Source: Gloeophyllum trabeum ATCC 11539 (lineage: Eukaryota > Basidiomycota > Agaricomycetes > Gloeophyllales > Gloeophyllaceae). Taken from it: DNA of 64,000 nt. Shown in pieces: positions 46,480 through 57,956 of this stretch. The DNA is taken from NCBI RefSeq assembly GCF_000344685.1, contig NW_006920428.1, forward strand, positions 1 through 64,000, given 5' to 3'. Below the pieces are notes generated by a model, which worked only from the letters and a program-made list of their open reading frames with translations, ran no database searches and was not told where the DNA came from. The position numbers and the translations under genes were made by a program. Within the stretch, counting starts at the first letter, position 1; the number at the start of each line of letters is the position of its first letter.

Positions 46480-48312
46480 CTAAACGCGTCCATCGTCGAT
46501 CTCGTCCGTGGCCTCACCAAAGGTGAAACTGGGCCGCTTCCTCTGCAGTATGTAAGGCGAGTCCGGTCCAGCAACCCCAGGAGGGACACCAGTGGTCGGG
46601 CTTGAAGTCCACATAACTCCAGGGCCAAGGCTCCAGGGAGAAGCGACCTTCGACCTACTGCTCTGGGTGCATTTCTGACCGTAATCCAAGACAGCTCGGT
46701 ACAACGCGCTGTTGAATCCGACACACTGCAAGCCGATGCAAGCCACTTTCAGACAACCAGCCGAGTACAACTGGCCGGTCTCATAGATATTCGCAGGGGA
46801 AGTGTTCTTGCGCCCAGCCAAGGTCTCCTTGAGCAAGGCTTGGCTCGTCTACAATTACGAGTTGAAATATCATACGACGAGCATGTATGTGATAGCTTAC
46901 ACACCTCGGTCGAGAGGCTCTCCCATTCTTCGAGAGTCAAGTCCGCAAGACGGAGAGCCTTGTATACCCCAGCGTAATACCACTTCCCATCCTTATTATA
47001 GAAACATTCTGCTAGGACCGTTAGAAGATGGCAGTAACTCTGAAGAATCGCTGAGACAGTCGCGTACCAGTCGGATTGATCATTTTGCCAACAGGATCCA
47101 CAAGTTTCCACCCATGAGCGGTGGCGACTCGGGGGTTCGTATAGCATCTGTATAAGGGCGTAAGGAAGTAGCCGTGCTCTTCGCGGTCGGGGCACCATGT
47201 CGTAGTCGACTCCTGGAAAATGCGATACTGGTTGATACTGCGGTACGAGAGCGCATATAGTGAGTAAGCAAACACGTTTACAGGATAACGTACAGGTTCT
47301 TGATAGTCTATTACACGCCCTCGGTTCAGCGGGTAAGTTATAAATGTGAACCTCACTCACACCGCTGGCACTTGCAAGGAACTCTTGAAAAGTGCAGGAC
47401 GTCGGTATAGTTATGGGCTTCAAGACATCCTCTGATATTTCGGCAGGAAGAGGCAACGCAGCGAGGATAGCGTATCTATCGTTGACGACAGCTTCAGGAG
47501 TCTTCGTGCCAGATACAACCTGCGGAAAACGACGAGTCATGTACTGTCCATGCGAGTATATGCTCGTTGCCAAGTAGGTACTTTGAAGTCAAGCTCATTG
47601 GGTTCCTGAACCACGGATTTGTGCGTGTCGGTCGCCGCCGGCACCGAAGGAGTAAGCCTGTACGAGTCCGGGGATATTCTATAGTCATGCTGTCCAAGTG
47701 GAGGAGACGGGTTCGTGACGAAGCTATCGCAGGGAACCGGGGCCTAAGCCTAATAAATGCACGCCTTTGGGGATTGCGGAGCAGAAAAGATACCTCATTT
47801 CGCGGCAGCGGTCCAGAAGTGTAGCACGGCGGCGGCCCTTCTTCCTCGCCAGAGCGAAGATTCATGTTCTTGAGCAATTGTATTTCCTCCTGTAGTTCCT
47901 GTATAGCACCCTCAAGGCGCGTCGTATCTTCATTAACCTGGCCAGCAGGTGCGTATTGGTAGTTCAGGGAAGCGTCATCGTTCTTGCAGTGTAAGAGCTT
48001 CAATAGTTGCTTCTTCTCGTTATGCAAGCAGTTTATGGTATCGGTCTTTTGTCGGATAGAGACGTATGCATTGGCCAAACGGTAAACAACGGCGTCTCGA
48101 GCGGCCAGAGCTTCGGTTAGGCGCGTACGTTCCAACTGCGCAGATACAGCTAGGTCATCGACCACGGCGGGTCCCTGAGGAAGCGGAAAGGAACGGATTG
48201 CGTTAATGGTTCACGCAGGATGGTCGGACGCGAGTATATACACGAGTAGTGCACCATGGACATTGCAGTGAGGCCAACTTACGTGCACGCCGCGTTCGTC
48301 TCGCCCTCCCAT
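46480..48312 (-). CDS. DUF6697 domain protein with N-terminal coiled coil
   Basis: Eight exons (48312-48283, 48174-47794, 47743-47582, 47519-47363, 47319-47294, 47227-47068, 47008-46905, 46848-46480) give 462 residues. Residues about 11-130 form a coiled coil (LTEALAARDAVVYRLANAY, EGAIQELQEEIQLLKNMN). The DUF6697 core follows: RYAILAALPLPAEISEDVLK, YRIFQESTTTWCPDREEHGY, FLTPLYRCYTNPRVATAHGW, CFYNKDGKWYYAGVYKAL and LTLEEWESLSTE; then NIYETGQLYSAGCLKVACIG and LQCVGFNSALY. The family is specific to basidiomycetes and has no known function. Most junctions are secure. The 26-nt exon 5 and its flanking acceptors, and the short first exon, are the least certain. All phases are consistent. Confidence 0.75.
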
Positions 48313-48785
48313 ATTACTGCCCAGACGATCAACGTTATGAGTCCGGCCTGAGCCTGTCAACAACACGTCCGACGACAAGAAAGCAGAACGAGCAGCCACT
48401 GAACTCAAGTTGGACGGAGGCAAAAGGACGCGGAGTCTCTCTCTTCAACTCAGATATAACTCCGCCCCAAATGACAGGCAGCCGAGTTCATGCCGATTCA
48501 CGGCAACATATTCGGGCTTAGTCCAGCAAGAGTCGACGCGCCGCCGACACGATAAGAAGGCAAACGGGACAAAGCACGTCGCCTCATCTTCTCTGGGAAT
48601 AAGCGGTAAATATTGACGCTGAGTCATAAGCTGAGTTGGACGGGCAAGTATCCGAGGGGACCACATTACGTGGAAGCAAAGGCAGGCCCAAAGATATGCG
48701 ACGATGTTCTACATCCGGACACAGGTACATGGATCGAATAGTCCAATAGCAATCAGAATAGGGCCTTTAAAGTAAGGAGTTGTTG
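48313..48785. other. Intergenic, no gene seen
   Basis: This is the upstream region of the DUF6697 gene. A longer first exon reading back to about 48423 is open but has no ATG. Confidence 0.45.
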
Positions 48786-49307
48786 TCAAGATACCCGAGA
48801 CAGTGTTGGTTGCGCCTTGTGCAGTTTCTCGACTTTCGCCTTTGCAGTCGAGGTACCATCCATTTTGTGAGCGAGCTTCTTCACAGTCGCAGGCGGCGAG
48901 CTCTTAACAGAGGTAGAGGCCCTGGTAGGACGAGGTATGAGAGTAATCGATGTATTGTGATCGAGATGCCCGTTAGGATGAGTACTTGAGTTGGACGGTG
49001 GCCCGACGTTCGACAGTAGCTCTGCAGGTTTTCCTGCAGCGCGTCTTGCAAGTAGTAGAAATGAGCCCTCGTCCCAAGACACGTCAATCCCCGAGTCTGC
49101 TCTCGAGGTATCGGAAGAAACCGAAGCTGCCGTTTCCGGGGGATTGATAGAACGCTTGCCTGGCAGCGTCGCAGGACCAGGCTTCGAGCTGATAGACAAT
49201 AAATCTTCCATGATTGTATCAGGTGCACCCGAAAGTATCGGTTTTCCGTGTACGGCGAAGGGCGCCAGGCCGAAGCAAACCACAAACTTGAAGAGAATAC
49301 TTCGCAT
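48786..49307 (-). CDS. Hypothetical secreted protein
   Basis: A single exon of 173 residues from ATG 49307. A clear signal peptide (MRSILFKFVVCFGLAPFAVHG) precedes a Ser/Thr/Pro- and Lys-rich mature part that has no cysteines after the signal and no recognised domain. The open frame continues 60 codons upstream, but the internal ATG is preferred because it opens directly into the signal peptide. It could be a small secreted effector-like or cell-wall protein; nothing in the sequence says which. It has no homologue in the window. Confidence 0.5.
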   Translation of the reverse strand: MRSILFKFVVCFGLAPFAVHGKPILSGAPDTIMEDLLSISSKPGPATLPGKRSINPPETAASVSSDTSRADSGIDVSWDEGSFLLLARRAAGKPAELLSNVGPPSNSSTHPNGHLDHNTSITLIPRPTRASTSVKSSPPATVKKLAHKMDGTSTAKAKVEKLHKAQPTLSRVS

Positions 49308-51024
49308 AGCAGCAGGATATCCAAAGGTCGGTTTGCGCTTGTCGTCTCGGCCCAGCCAAATACGAAAGATAACGAGCAATCGGTAGACTAAGTTTCTGGA
49401 CGAGACCGGGGAAAATGAACGGATAGTTTGCGTTGAGCGTCGGTGAACGTCGGTGAACGTCTGAACAATCAACTGTGACCAGGTCACATCCTCCGTTCTT
49501 TCTAACGGTCACGCTATGTTTCACGCCAACCAGTGACTCCTGAGGCTTTCATGCGAGCATACCGCAGTTGAAATTCTACCACCATCTGCACGTTGCACAC
49601 GGACTTATGTTTTCATTCTGGAATCTGATATATTTAAGGCTGCCGTCGATTTCCCCGCTCTGTTGATGACGCTCGAAGATTGATCATTGCCGTCGTCCAA
49701 TCGTACTTCTATTCCCGTTTTCAGCGAGACCGGCGCCGTCAACGATGAGTTTTGGATGCGTACGTGGCTATATGAACTGTTCTGTTACTCCGAAAGGCTC
49801 CTGTCAACCTTCTACTTCACTGTGTTTGATGACAGACCTATCTTCAGGTATCAATCGTTACTCTGCACCAACTCTCGTTGTTGAACACGCGCACACTCTA
49901 TCCACGCACGTTCCGCTGCTGTATTACGTATCACACAGCAGGGACCGGCACAGATCCAACCCACAGCTTACTAGAGGAGCAATGCCCTTTATACCCAGGC
50001 TCGGTCATATGAACGACCTTGTGAGGGCATACTTCTGCCGTGGTTCACGGGAGAGTCTTCTCCATCTAGAACCAAAGCATTGTTATGCCTTTACGCTGTA
50101 TGCCTACATCTTTTGACCGAGCCGCAGCGAGCGGACCCCGAGAGACGATCCTGAGTACCATCCCCCTACCCCTTTTCTCCTGATTTTCATCGCATATACC
50201 CTGTGCGTGGACGGGATCTCTGCGCGCCGCAAGAACAAGTAACAGCATCGTTCCATCCGCCAAGGCGGTTTGCATGGCTTGATGAAGTACGCGCCTAATC
50301 GATATGTAGCGCGCATCAGGCGGCATCATCAGCTAAGTGCCGACTTAGGCTGTTGGCAAAGAACAGCACAACAGCAGTTTCGTATGTATAGCACCGTGCC
50401 GCTGATATCATGACCTTATAGCTCCCCTAAAAGTGTTTGACTGACAGATTGATGTCCCGTGTCGGCCGGAATGATGAACATTGCAGACCATCTGCGCTTC
50501 GGTACGGCAGCCTCGATCACTTTCCATTCCTGAGAAGACCTCCTCGCACGGTGCGTCTCTCCGGGTTTGCCTTTGTATGGTGGATTGAAGCGAAAAACAT
50601 GTCCCGTAGGTCTATTCACTTGTATTTGTCGTCTGTTCGCTGCTTATGCCGGCACTGGCAAATCACCTACTCGGGACCTTCATGTTTCTTCGATTTCTCG
50701 AACGTGCACTGCGTCTTTTTGGCTGTTCGACTCATCAACCCTACGTGAAATGACCAGCCCCATGATGAAACTACGGTCTAAGATGCAACTATCATTTATT
50801 CCTGAGCCATCTCGTCGTCACAGGTCTCCTCGTCTCGCAGAGATGACGCAAAGGGCACCAGCATCGAACTAGACTCAAGAAGTATATGTGAGAGGGGACC
50901 ATCTCTGCGGTATAAAAAGGCTACACTTTCGAGTATTTTTCATTCAGCCCACACTCGAGACCCATCTCTCGAGCACTACAGCACTCCAAGCTATCGCAAC
51001 CTTCTCACTCGCGTAACCCTCACC
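49308..51024. other. Intergenic, no gene seen until the promoter of the next gene
   Basis: A 1.7-kb spacer. Short frames (49745-50116, 50437-50872) have no signal peptide and no family match. The right end carries a TATA box for the secreted protein gene. Confidence 0.45.
50911..50918 (+). promoter_or_regulatory. TATA box of the small secreted protein gene
   Basis: TATAAAAA lies 107 bp upstream of ATG 51025 and is followed by a pyrimidine-rich leader. This arrangement is typical of highly expressed fungal genes for small secreted proteins. Confidence 0.6.
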
Positions 51025-51708
51025 ATGTTCAAGCTCTCCATCGCCACCGTCATTGCCCTCGCCGGCTTCGCTGTAGCCCAGGAGTCCCACCAAGTCTCCG
51101 TACGTTGCGCCGCTATCTCTCTCCTCACTGTTGTGTTCCGGAGCCATGCTGACCGCTTTCTTTGTGACAGATGACCAACAACTGCGGTTCAGGCAGCCCC
51201 GTCTTCCTGTACGAGGCGAACGGCAACCCGCAGGGCCCTACCACCATCCAGGGCCAGCTCCTCGGCGGTATCGCCTGGCTCACCGGGTTCGCCGGTGCCA
51301 ACTGCGAGAACTCCGGCGTCAACTGCGGTGCCGTCGAGTTTACCCTGCGCAACGACGCCCCGAACCAGAACGCCGCTGACTTTACTCTCGAGGCCCAGCC
51401 CGAGAACGGGAACCACCAGTTGTACGTGTATTCTGTGATATGTCTCAGCTGAGGATGAGCTGTTCATTGTTGGAATTCCCTGTAGCACGTACCCGATGTC
51501 GTACACCTACATTGGAGGCGGGGCTTGCAACGGTATCAGTGACAACTGCCCTTCTGCTGGTGACTGCCCGGATGCCTTCACCGACCCCACCAACGGCACG
51601 CCGAAACAGTGCGTCGGTACCAACGCTGGGGTAAGTATCTTTCATAACACGCACTGATCCATTTTGCTAACCCTTTTTGGTCCCTAGATTCAGATCACGT
51701 TCTGCTAA
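51025..51708 (+). CDS. Small secreted cysteine-containing protein (basidiomycete glycopeptide-like)
   Basis: Exons 51025-51099, 51171-51421, 51486-51630 and 51688-51708 give 163 residues. A signal peptide (MFKLSIATVIALAGFAVAQ) is cleaved at AVA-Q. The mature part has eight cysteines: TNNCGSGSPVF, ANCENSGVNCGAVEFTL, GGGACNGISDNCPSAGDCPD, QCVGTN and the terminal TFC. The TNNCG start and the overall pattern recall a thaumatin-like fold and proteins annotated as glycopeptide in basidiomycetes; that link is tentative. One NGT sequon (TNGTP) is present. The last coding exon is only 21 nt (IQITFC). Confidence 0.78.
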
Positions 51709-52200
51709 GTGCCTGAGCTCGGCGTAGGCGAAGGACAAAATGATGTCTTGCCTGCCTTTTAAAACATGAGACTGTAGTAGTGCTCTCCTGTCGTTGTCTG
51801 TGCTCAGTAGTTTATTGCATGTAAGAATATCTAGGCTGTTTAAAACATTCCGAAAGGCGTTATGACCGGTACCTAGCAATCGCACTTGAAAGCATCGTGT
51901 GATATTTCGGGATCCAAAAAGTTCCCCAGGAAGAGTTGGATACATACACAACAGTACTTTTGAGTGCCGAAGACGTCGTCGTATTGGTGCTATGATGACA
52001 CGACGCTTTGCAGTCCAGTAGTAATCATACCCGTTCGATGCCTGACGGCTGGAGTCAAGTAGAAACTCTTGTCCAGCCATGCACGCTGTAGTCCGAGTCT
52101 GTAACTGGTATAGGACCCATCCTTGATGAACGAGGGAGGATAACGACGCGCGGGTGTTTGGTACTGGAGAACCAATATCAATATATTGGGTCATAAACTA
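51709..52200. other. Intergenic, convergent spacer
   Basis: The 3' flanks of the small secreted protein gene and of the TrpRS gene meet here. Nothing else was recognised. Confidence 0.5.
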
Positions 52201-53684
52201 TCATAACAATCCCAGGCGTTCCCGAACGATTTGCATCGTTGGACGCGATCGCATCTTAGCCTTTTCGGCTCCCTCGCGGCCAACGTCCGCCAAATATCCC
52301 GGGTCCTCTCTAAGCCTCAGTAACTCAGCACGAGGGCGTCTCAGCATCTCGACGACCGCATCTGTTACGTCTGCCTTCAAATGACCATGATGCTTTCCCG
52401 AGTACCTGCGCGCTACTTCCGCGGGATCCGCCTCTTCGCAGGCGGCGAGGATGGTAAGGAGGTTAGACGTCCCGGGTCGGTTGACTGGGTCATATGTGAT
52501 GCCCTGGATGGAGTCCGTCACAGCACTTCGGATTTTATCCCGAATTTCCTCCGGAGTGTCGGTCAGCAATATGCGTGACTTGACATCCGGAGTTGATTTG
52601 GACATTTTGGAGGAAGGGTCCCTCAGTGAGAGAATACGTTTCGAGGGAGCTATGAATTACTTTAGTGGATATCATGCCCCAATAGATGGACGAGCGCTTA
52701 CTGAAGAGCTGTCGTGGAAGCGGGAATAGAGGCACGTTATCTGTCTCATCCTTCAATTGTCGATTGAATATGTCCGCGAGGTCACGACATAGTTCAATAT
52801 GTTGCTGCTGATCTTCGCCTACGGGGACATGCGTAGCTCTGAGTACCTACATGAGTATCAGCAACGAGACAGGTCCTGGGGTGACCTACTTATAAACTAG
52901 AATATCCGCGGCTTGCAACACAGGATATGTAAAGAGACCAACATTAAGAAGTGATTCATCAACTTCGGATTCGTCGTTGGCATTACGAGAGTCCGCCAAT
53001 CTCGCCTTAACAGTCGTTCAGTGCCTCGGACCTGTGAATCCTAGGCACGACATACCTTCCACGTAGTCATCCTACGCAGCTTCCCCGTGGGCGTTATGCA
53101 GTTGAGCAGCCATGCCAGCTCAAGATGGTCAGAATTCTTCAAAGAGATGTAAGTCGCGTATCAACCAGAATATTTCTCTCGTACATGGTTTTGGTAGAAG
53201 AGAATGCAACGTAAAGGGTCTATCCCGATAGCCAGTAAGATAGCAAGGATATCTTTCTGAGCTTCAAACAGAGCCTTCCGGTCTTGCGGAAGCGTGAGGG
53301 CGTGCCATCCCACGACGGAGAATATAAGCTCGTCATCGGGCGCTGCCTGGCGCTGCAGTTTCACCCAGTTCTGCAGGGCTCCGAGGTAATTGCCCAGCTG
53401 TGCAGCTGCATTATTAGATTAACCCTATGGAAACCTATCTATGGACTCACATGTGGTACACCCGTCGGTTGAATCCCAGAGAAGTATGTCCGCCCATGCA
53501 CCCTCGTGGGTGTCGTGGGTGTGCTTGATGCGGAATCCCTACCTCTTTCTTCCTCCCCCGACTGACTAGTGCTATAGTATGCTGCTGCTCGCTGCTGAGC
53601 GAGTCGTCCGCGAGAGACGCTGCTCGTTGCCTTGCATTTCTGAGCAGCGCGTCGCAGACAGGCGGTGGACATCAATGAAGCCAA
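52201..53684 (-). CDS. MSW1: Mitochondrial tryptophanyl-tRNA synthetase
   Basis: Exons 53684-53451, 53397-53185, 53136-53056, 53005-52890, 52838-52702 and 52649-52201 give 409 residues. The enzyme charges mitochondrial tRNA-Trp. A basic, Ser-rich N-terminus (MASLMSTACLRRAAQKCKAT) is a likely mitochondrial presequence. The class I signature TGVPHLGNY stands in for HIGH near residue 80. QNHNSDHLELAWLLNC, TPTGKLRRMTTWK and VPVGEDQQQHIEL follow. The KMSKS loop is exact (SSKMSKS, about 275-279). The length and bacterial-type motifs fit the mitochondrial and not the cytosolic enzyme. All five introns preserve the conserved blocks. It starts 101 bp from the divergent NAA35 gene. Confidence 0.94.
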
Positions 53685-53785
53685 ACTTTAAACTCCGGAT
53701 GTGGCACCTGTACTAACTATACCTGTCGATAACCACTTGTCTCGACCTCCGATGTGCTGAACGCTGAAAGTCTGGCGTCGCTGCC
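53685..53785. promoter_or_regulatory. Very short divergent promoter (TrpRS / NAA35)
   Basis: Only 101 bp separate the two start codons. Both promoters and both 5' leaders must fit here or overlap the genes. No TATA box is visible. Confidence 0.5.
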
Positions 53786-56567
53786 ATGAGTTACGAGGAT
53801 TTGTTCGACATGCCGGGGGGAGATGATTTTGTGGACGTGAAGGATGTGTTTGAGGAGGCAGCACGAGGCATGTACACGGTTCGAGGCATAGCGTTCCGAG
53901 ACTGAAAGAGAGGAAATCCAGATATGCAGCCTGGGCAGCTGGTATTCACGGAGGGGTTCACGATACAAGATGCCATGAGCGCAATTGAAGTGAGTCCGCA
54001 AACTGGTACTTTCTTCTCGGTCGGACGGACTGAAGATTGGTCGTGAAGATTGGGGAACCCCGGATGGATAGTGGCATGATCGCTGAGGCTAACGAGAGGC
54101 CAGAATTCCAACCGTTGACCCCACTCCTGCCCGAGGAGGTGTGCTGGATTATGGACCGTGCATTGGCTTGCGAGGTGTGAGGGCCATGGTCTGTCTCTCT
54201 GCGCGTGCTCTCCCCTACAACTATATACCTCTCCTGCAGCTGGAATTGCACGCCGGGAACGCTCTCGCTCAGACCGTATACACATTGCTCTACGTGCACC
54301 ATCTAAAAGAGATCGACCCCGACGTTGTTATGGACACCGAGACCCTCGAAGAGGATCCCGACCGTCCTGCAGAGTTGATTACTCTTGTCATAAGGGCGAC
54401 TGTCATGGGAATTCTCAAATGCTGCGATCTAGCGTGGCGAGAGCTATCCAAGAACCGTGTCCATGAAGTCAGTACGCTCGTGTCTGCTTTCACGTTCATT
54501 CACAACTGACCCCGGTCATAGGGGGAAGACTGGCAAGGAGAGAAGTGCGAAATCTCTCTCCTGGAAGGATATCCAGTCAGATCTCTCGTCCGGTTGATCG
54601 ACCAAGCGGCCGTTTGGTGTAGACACGCATCTGGAGGTACCTACTTCAACTCCTGATTCATTTCCAGGAGCTCTGATCGTCTTAGTCTCGGTCACCCTAC
54701 GAAACGAGCTGTTGGCTCGACTCCTCTTCCGTAAGGTCAGTCCTTCCAGCACCAAGTTCCGCATAGTGCTATTGTGACCCTCCTCCCCAGACGATGCTGG
54801 AATTGATGACTCTCAACCTACCAGAGGATCATGACAAGCTGCAGACATGTCTAGCCACGGCTCGCGACCTCCTTCAAGGGTTTAGATCCAGGCCTATCCG
54901 CACTCCACACCCAGGTTCTCCGGCGCATCTTGTCTTTGACCCTTATGTTACTCGGCGTTTGCATTCGTTCATGCCTTTGAGGCCAATGCAGTTGCCGCCC
55001 CAAGAAGAGACTTGGAATAGCCTCGAAGCCGCACTGGACAATTGGCAAGAGCTATATTATCTATGTACCATCACATCTATGTCAACATGGAAGGTAGGGT
55101 CTTCCAACTATGTCACGTGGCATTGTCAGTAAAGTGCTGCAGATCCTAGGGTACATCCGAATACGGTCGCCGAGATCCGCTTGTTCTATACCCTTTCTCC
55201 GGTCTCTGGCACAGGTAAACTCCGCTCTCATCATGAGGCAAATTTTCTGCGTAGACGACTGACGCAGAGTGTACAGTCGTTCTTCTATGACGGCTCTCGT
55301 TTCATCCGTCGATTTCAGGATCTCTGGATTATTGAGCGATTCTGCGAGGAAAGTATGGGTGTGAAGTATGATTACATACTTCAGCTTATGCAGCGTTCTT
55401 GGGCGGGAGAAGGGCAGTCTCCTTTGATGAATATCCAGCGTCTGATGATCAAGGTAGGGGGCAAGGGCGTTGAGAAGGGTGACGACTAACTCCAGCTTAA
55501 TAGACCCTGATGCCGTATATAAGGTCATTCTGGTTTAACCCCCCACGACAACGAAGGTTCCTATCAAAATCGCTGGTAGACTGGCATGTCCTATATGCCG
55601 CAGTGCAGAACCTGGTTTCTGAGTGTGTTACTGAGGTATGTACTAAGTCATCTCGTTGTATTTCCGGACATTTAAATTGCGCCACTCAAATCAGGACCAA
55701 ACGGAAGCTCGCATGTTAGATGTGCTGCCCAAAGCTCTGCTTTTATGGCGTTTGGAGGTGATCCAGCAGGTCGTGTTGTCCGGTTTCCAGCTCGAGCTGT
55801 ACAGCCCAGACGAGGTATCCGTGGCGTATTGGTACGCCGCCGAGGTGATCGTAGCACGACTGGAATGTCTGCATGCGCTGATGGAGGTTGCTCCGCCAGG
55901 TACGTGCGCTGATCTATTGATGGGCCGCGGAAAGCTGAGCCCTTTCTTAGATTCGACGGCATATAGCGAGTTGCATTTCCAGCACAGCTTCCTTACTGCA
56001 CTGCACGGTATGTGCCTTGCATCGGCCTTGGTGAGCATTATCGACCGTACTGGCTACATCGATGATCTGAGTAAGGTGTTGCTATAGCTGACAAAGAAAA
56101 TGCCGAGCATCTCATGGGGACGCTCTCACTTAAATTTCCGGAGACGATATAAATGGGCGTTCAAACCCGAGTACAACGATGTGCCATTGAAGCCTGTGGC
56201 GCAACCCGACTTCGAGCAATATATGACTTGGCGTGCGGCTGAGGTACCTCGCTCCTGGCCGCCCGGCAGGTGATTACCACTTACCATATACACCTTAGAC
56301 GTCAACTGCTCCTGAAAGCTTTCTTGAGAGTTCGCGTTCGCTTCTGCTGGAACTTCTAGAATCTCCTCCCGTCGGTTGGGCCGGCTTATGGCGAAAGGAC
56401 CGCTTTGATGTACGTTCTCTGACTCTTGCACCTGGAGCCTGGCTAACTCTGCTGGGTAGTTCGTCACCAATTTAGCCGAGACCTGCACGCAAATGATAGC
56501 GAACTGTCCTCCCGGTCAGATCAGGTATAATGCTGATGCAAACCCCTTGTTCCCTATCTTCTCGTAG
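53786..56567 (+). CDS. NAA35: NatC N-terminal acetyltransferase auxiliary subunit (NAA35/Mak10)
   Basis: Fifteen exons (53786-53867, 53922-53989, 54049-54174, 54240-54467, 54522-54636, 54686-54735, 54791-55093, 55143-55214, 55268-55453, 55504-55635, 55695-55899, 55951-56030, 56088-56243, 56299-56409, 56460-56567) give 673 residues. NAA35 is the scaffold of NatC, which acetylates nascent N-termini such as Met-Leu at the ribosome. The hallmark is GFTIQDAMSAIEIGEPRMDSGM (residues about 38-60). PLLPEEVCWIMDRALACE, a helical body and a C-terminal RYKWAFKPEYNDVPLKP also fit the family. Intron 1 has a GC donor (GCATGT), required to keep the frame. Exons 8-9 and the 54637-54685 acceptor are less certain. 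Confidence 0.88.
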
Positions 56568-56735
56568 TGTTGTAGAGCATAAAATACGCCGGAGCCATAC
56601 CCGTCTCGTCACTTATTTTTCTTACTACCGAGATCTACTGTTTAGTATCTTGGATAGAAAAATGTATTACTATCGCCCAAAGCCTCTTTGAATCTCATTC
56701 GCCGTATTTGGCAAGCGTACACTACCAGAACGCCC

Positions 56736-57480
56736 ATGACATCAGTCGCCGGCTCAGATTCTGAATCTCTTGAAGATGCACCGAAACATGCGAGTATGGC
56801 GGTGCATGCACTCAGTCCTGCGCAAGAGCGTCGCCTCGTGGACAACTTCGAAGAAAGGTTTCTAGATATTACGCGGGCTTTCAAGAAACGGTCAGTTCTA
56901 CCTTCGATCTCGAGAAGCGGACGAAGCTGAATTTGCGACCAACAGGACCCTTCCAGATGCAACCCTCCCAACCCTGTCTTCATATCTGGAGGCCACCCAC
57001 ACATTCCTGTCGCTCATCCTCCAAATTCCACCCGTTGGCAGGTCCGCCTCGTTACGGACGACGTTCCTTCTACGCCTCACAGGAGACGTCATGACGTCCA
57101 TCACGGGTTACAAACCAGACCTCGAGTCCCTTCCAGCGCTGCTGGCGTGGATGAATGACCTCGATGCTGGCTGGCTCACTGTCCTGCGCGGGCAGGCCTG
57201 GGACCCTGCGTCGCGTAGAGCCGTAAACGTCGCCTCGGCGGAGTCGGCGCGTCCATCCATGAACCAAACCGAGCGTACACGGCTAAGAAGCCTTCTGATA
57301 ACTGGAACGGAGAGAATGGAAGAGTGGCTGGAGGATCTGAACACCGAGGGTGAAGATTACACTACCGCGCTGGAGCGGATGGGATTGCAGCAGGGTTTCG
57401 AAGACCTCTTTTTGGGGACGCTGAACGAGATGGGGGGGTTGAAGGGAAATGATCCGGAAGGTATGACGGGTACATGTTGA
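56736..57480 (+). CDS. Conserved hypothetical protein
   Basis: Exons 56736-56890 and 56946-57480 give 229 residues. A recognisable helical core is LSPAQERRLVDNFEERFLDI, then LPTLSSYLEATHTFLSLILQ and TTFLLRLTGDVMTSITGYKP. I do not recognise a named domain; the even spacing of hydrophobic residues suggests an all-helical soluble protein. The splice joins KKRTLPDATLPTL in frame. It follows NAA35 by 168 bp in the same direction and converges on mS33. The last codons after NEMGGLKGN may instead be intronic, which would change the C-terminus. Confidence 0.68.
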
Positions 57481-57617
57481 GCACAGAAAGAAAGGAATCG
57501 GATGACATACGCCAGCGGTCGCTGCAAGCATTAGCAGATAATACAATACATCTCGAGCATGACCGCTATCTATCGCCTCTTCTGCGTACGACGACTGTCG
57601 CCTGTAGCATGTGCAGG

Positions 57618-57956
57618 TTAATACAATACAGAGGGCACAAGCCACGGAGACTGCCACGCACCTCTCGCCTTCGCCTTCTTCGGAGCACCCTTTCCTCTCT
57701 TCTTTTTGTCCTCAATATCCCGGAGCCGCTGCTGCTCTGCCTCGTCCACAATATCCCACTCCGGGTACTGCTTCATTATTTTCGCTATTGACAGCGCTTC
57801 GTACGGAGGGTAATATTTGACCATAGACGGCCCTCGTAGCCGTCGACGCAAGTACTTCGCACCTGTCCTGATCGAGGTAGGGTTGTAGGCTGTCTGGAAT
57901 ATTTGGCACCGAACTCGGTTTAGAGCAGCGAGGGCGCTGGGGGCTACACTAGCCAT
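57618..57956 (-). CDS. RSM27: Mitochondrial small-subunit ribosomal protein mS33
   Basis: A single exon of 112 residues. It begins MASVAPSALAALNRVRCQIF and continues with the conserved core QTAYNPTSIRTGAKYLRRRL, then RGPSMVKYYPP and DIEDKKKRGKGAPKKAK. This pattern defines the mS33 (Rsm27/MRPS33) family of the mitochondrial small ribosomal subunit. The start was placed at ATG 57956, because the open frame upstream to 58070 is not conserved-looking. The final AWQSPWLVPSVLY could be an intron read-through; a spliced basic tail would be more typical. The gene is divergent from SUV3. Confidence 0.88.
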   Translation of the reverse strand: MASVAPSALAALNRVRCQIFQTAYNPTSIRTGAKYLRRRLRGPSMVKYYPPYEALSIAKIMKQYPEWDIVDEAEQQRLRDIEDKKKRGKGAPKKAKARGAWQSPWLVPSVLY

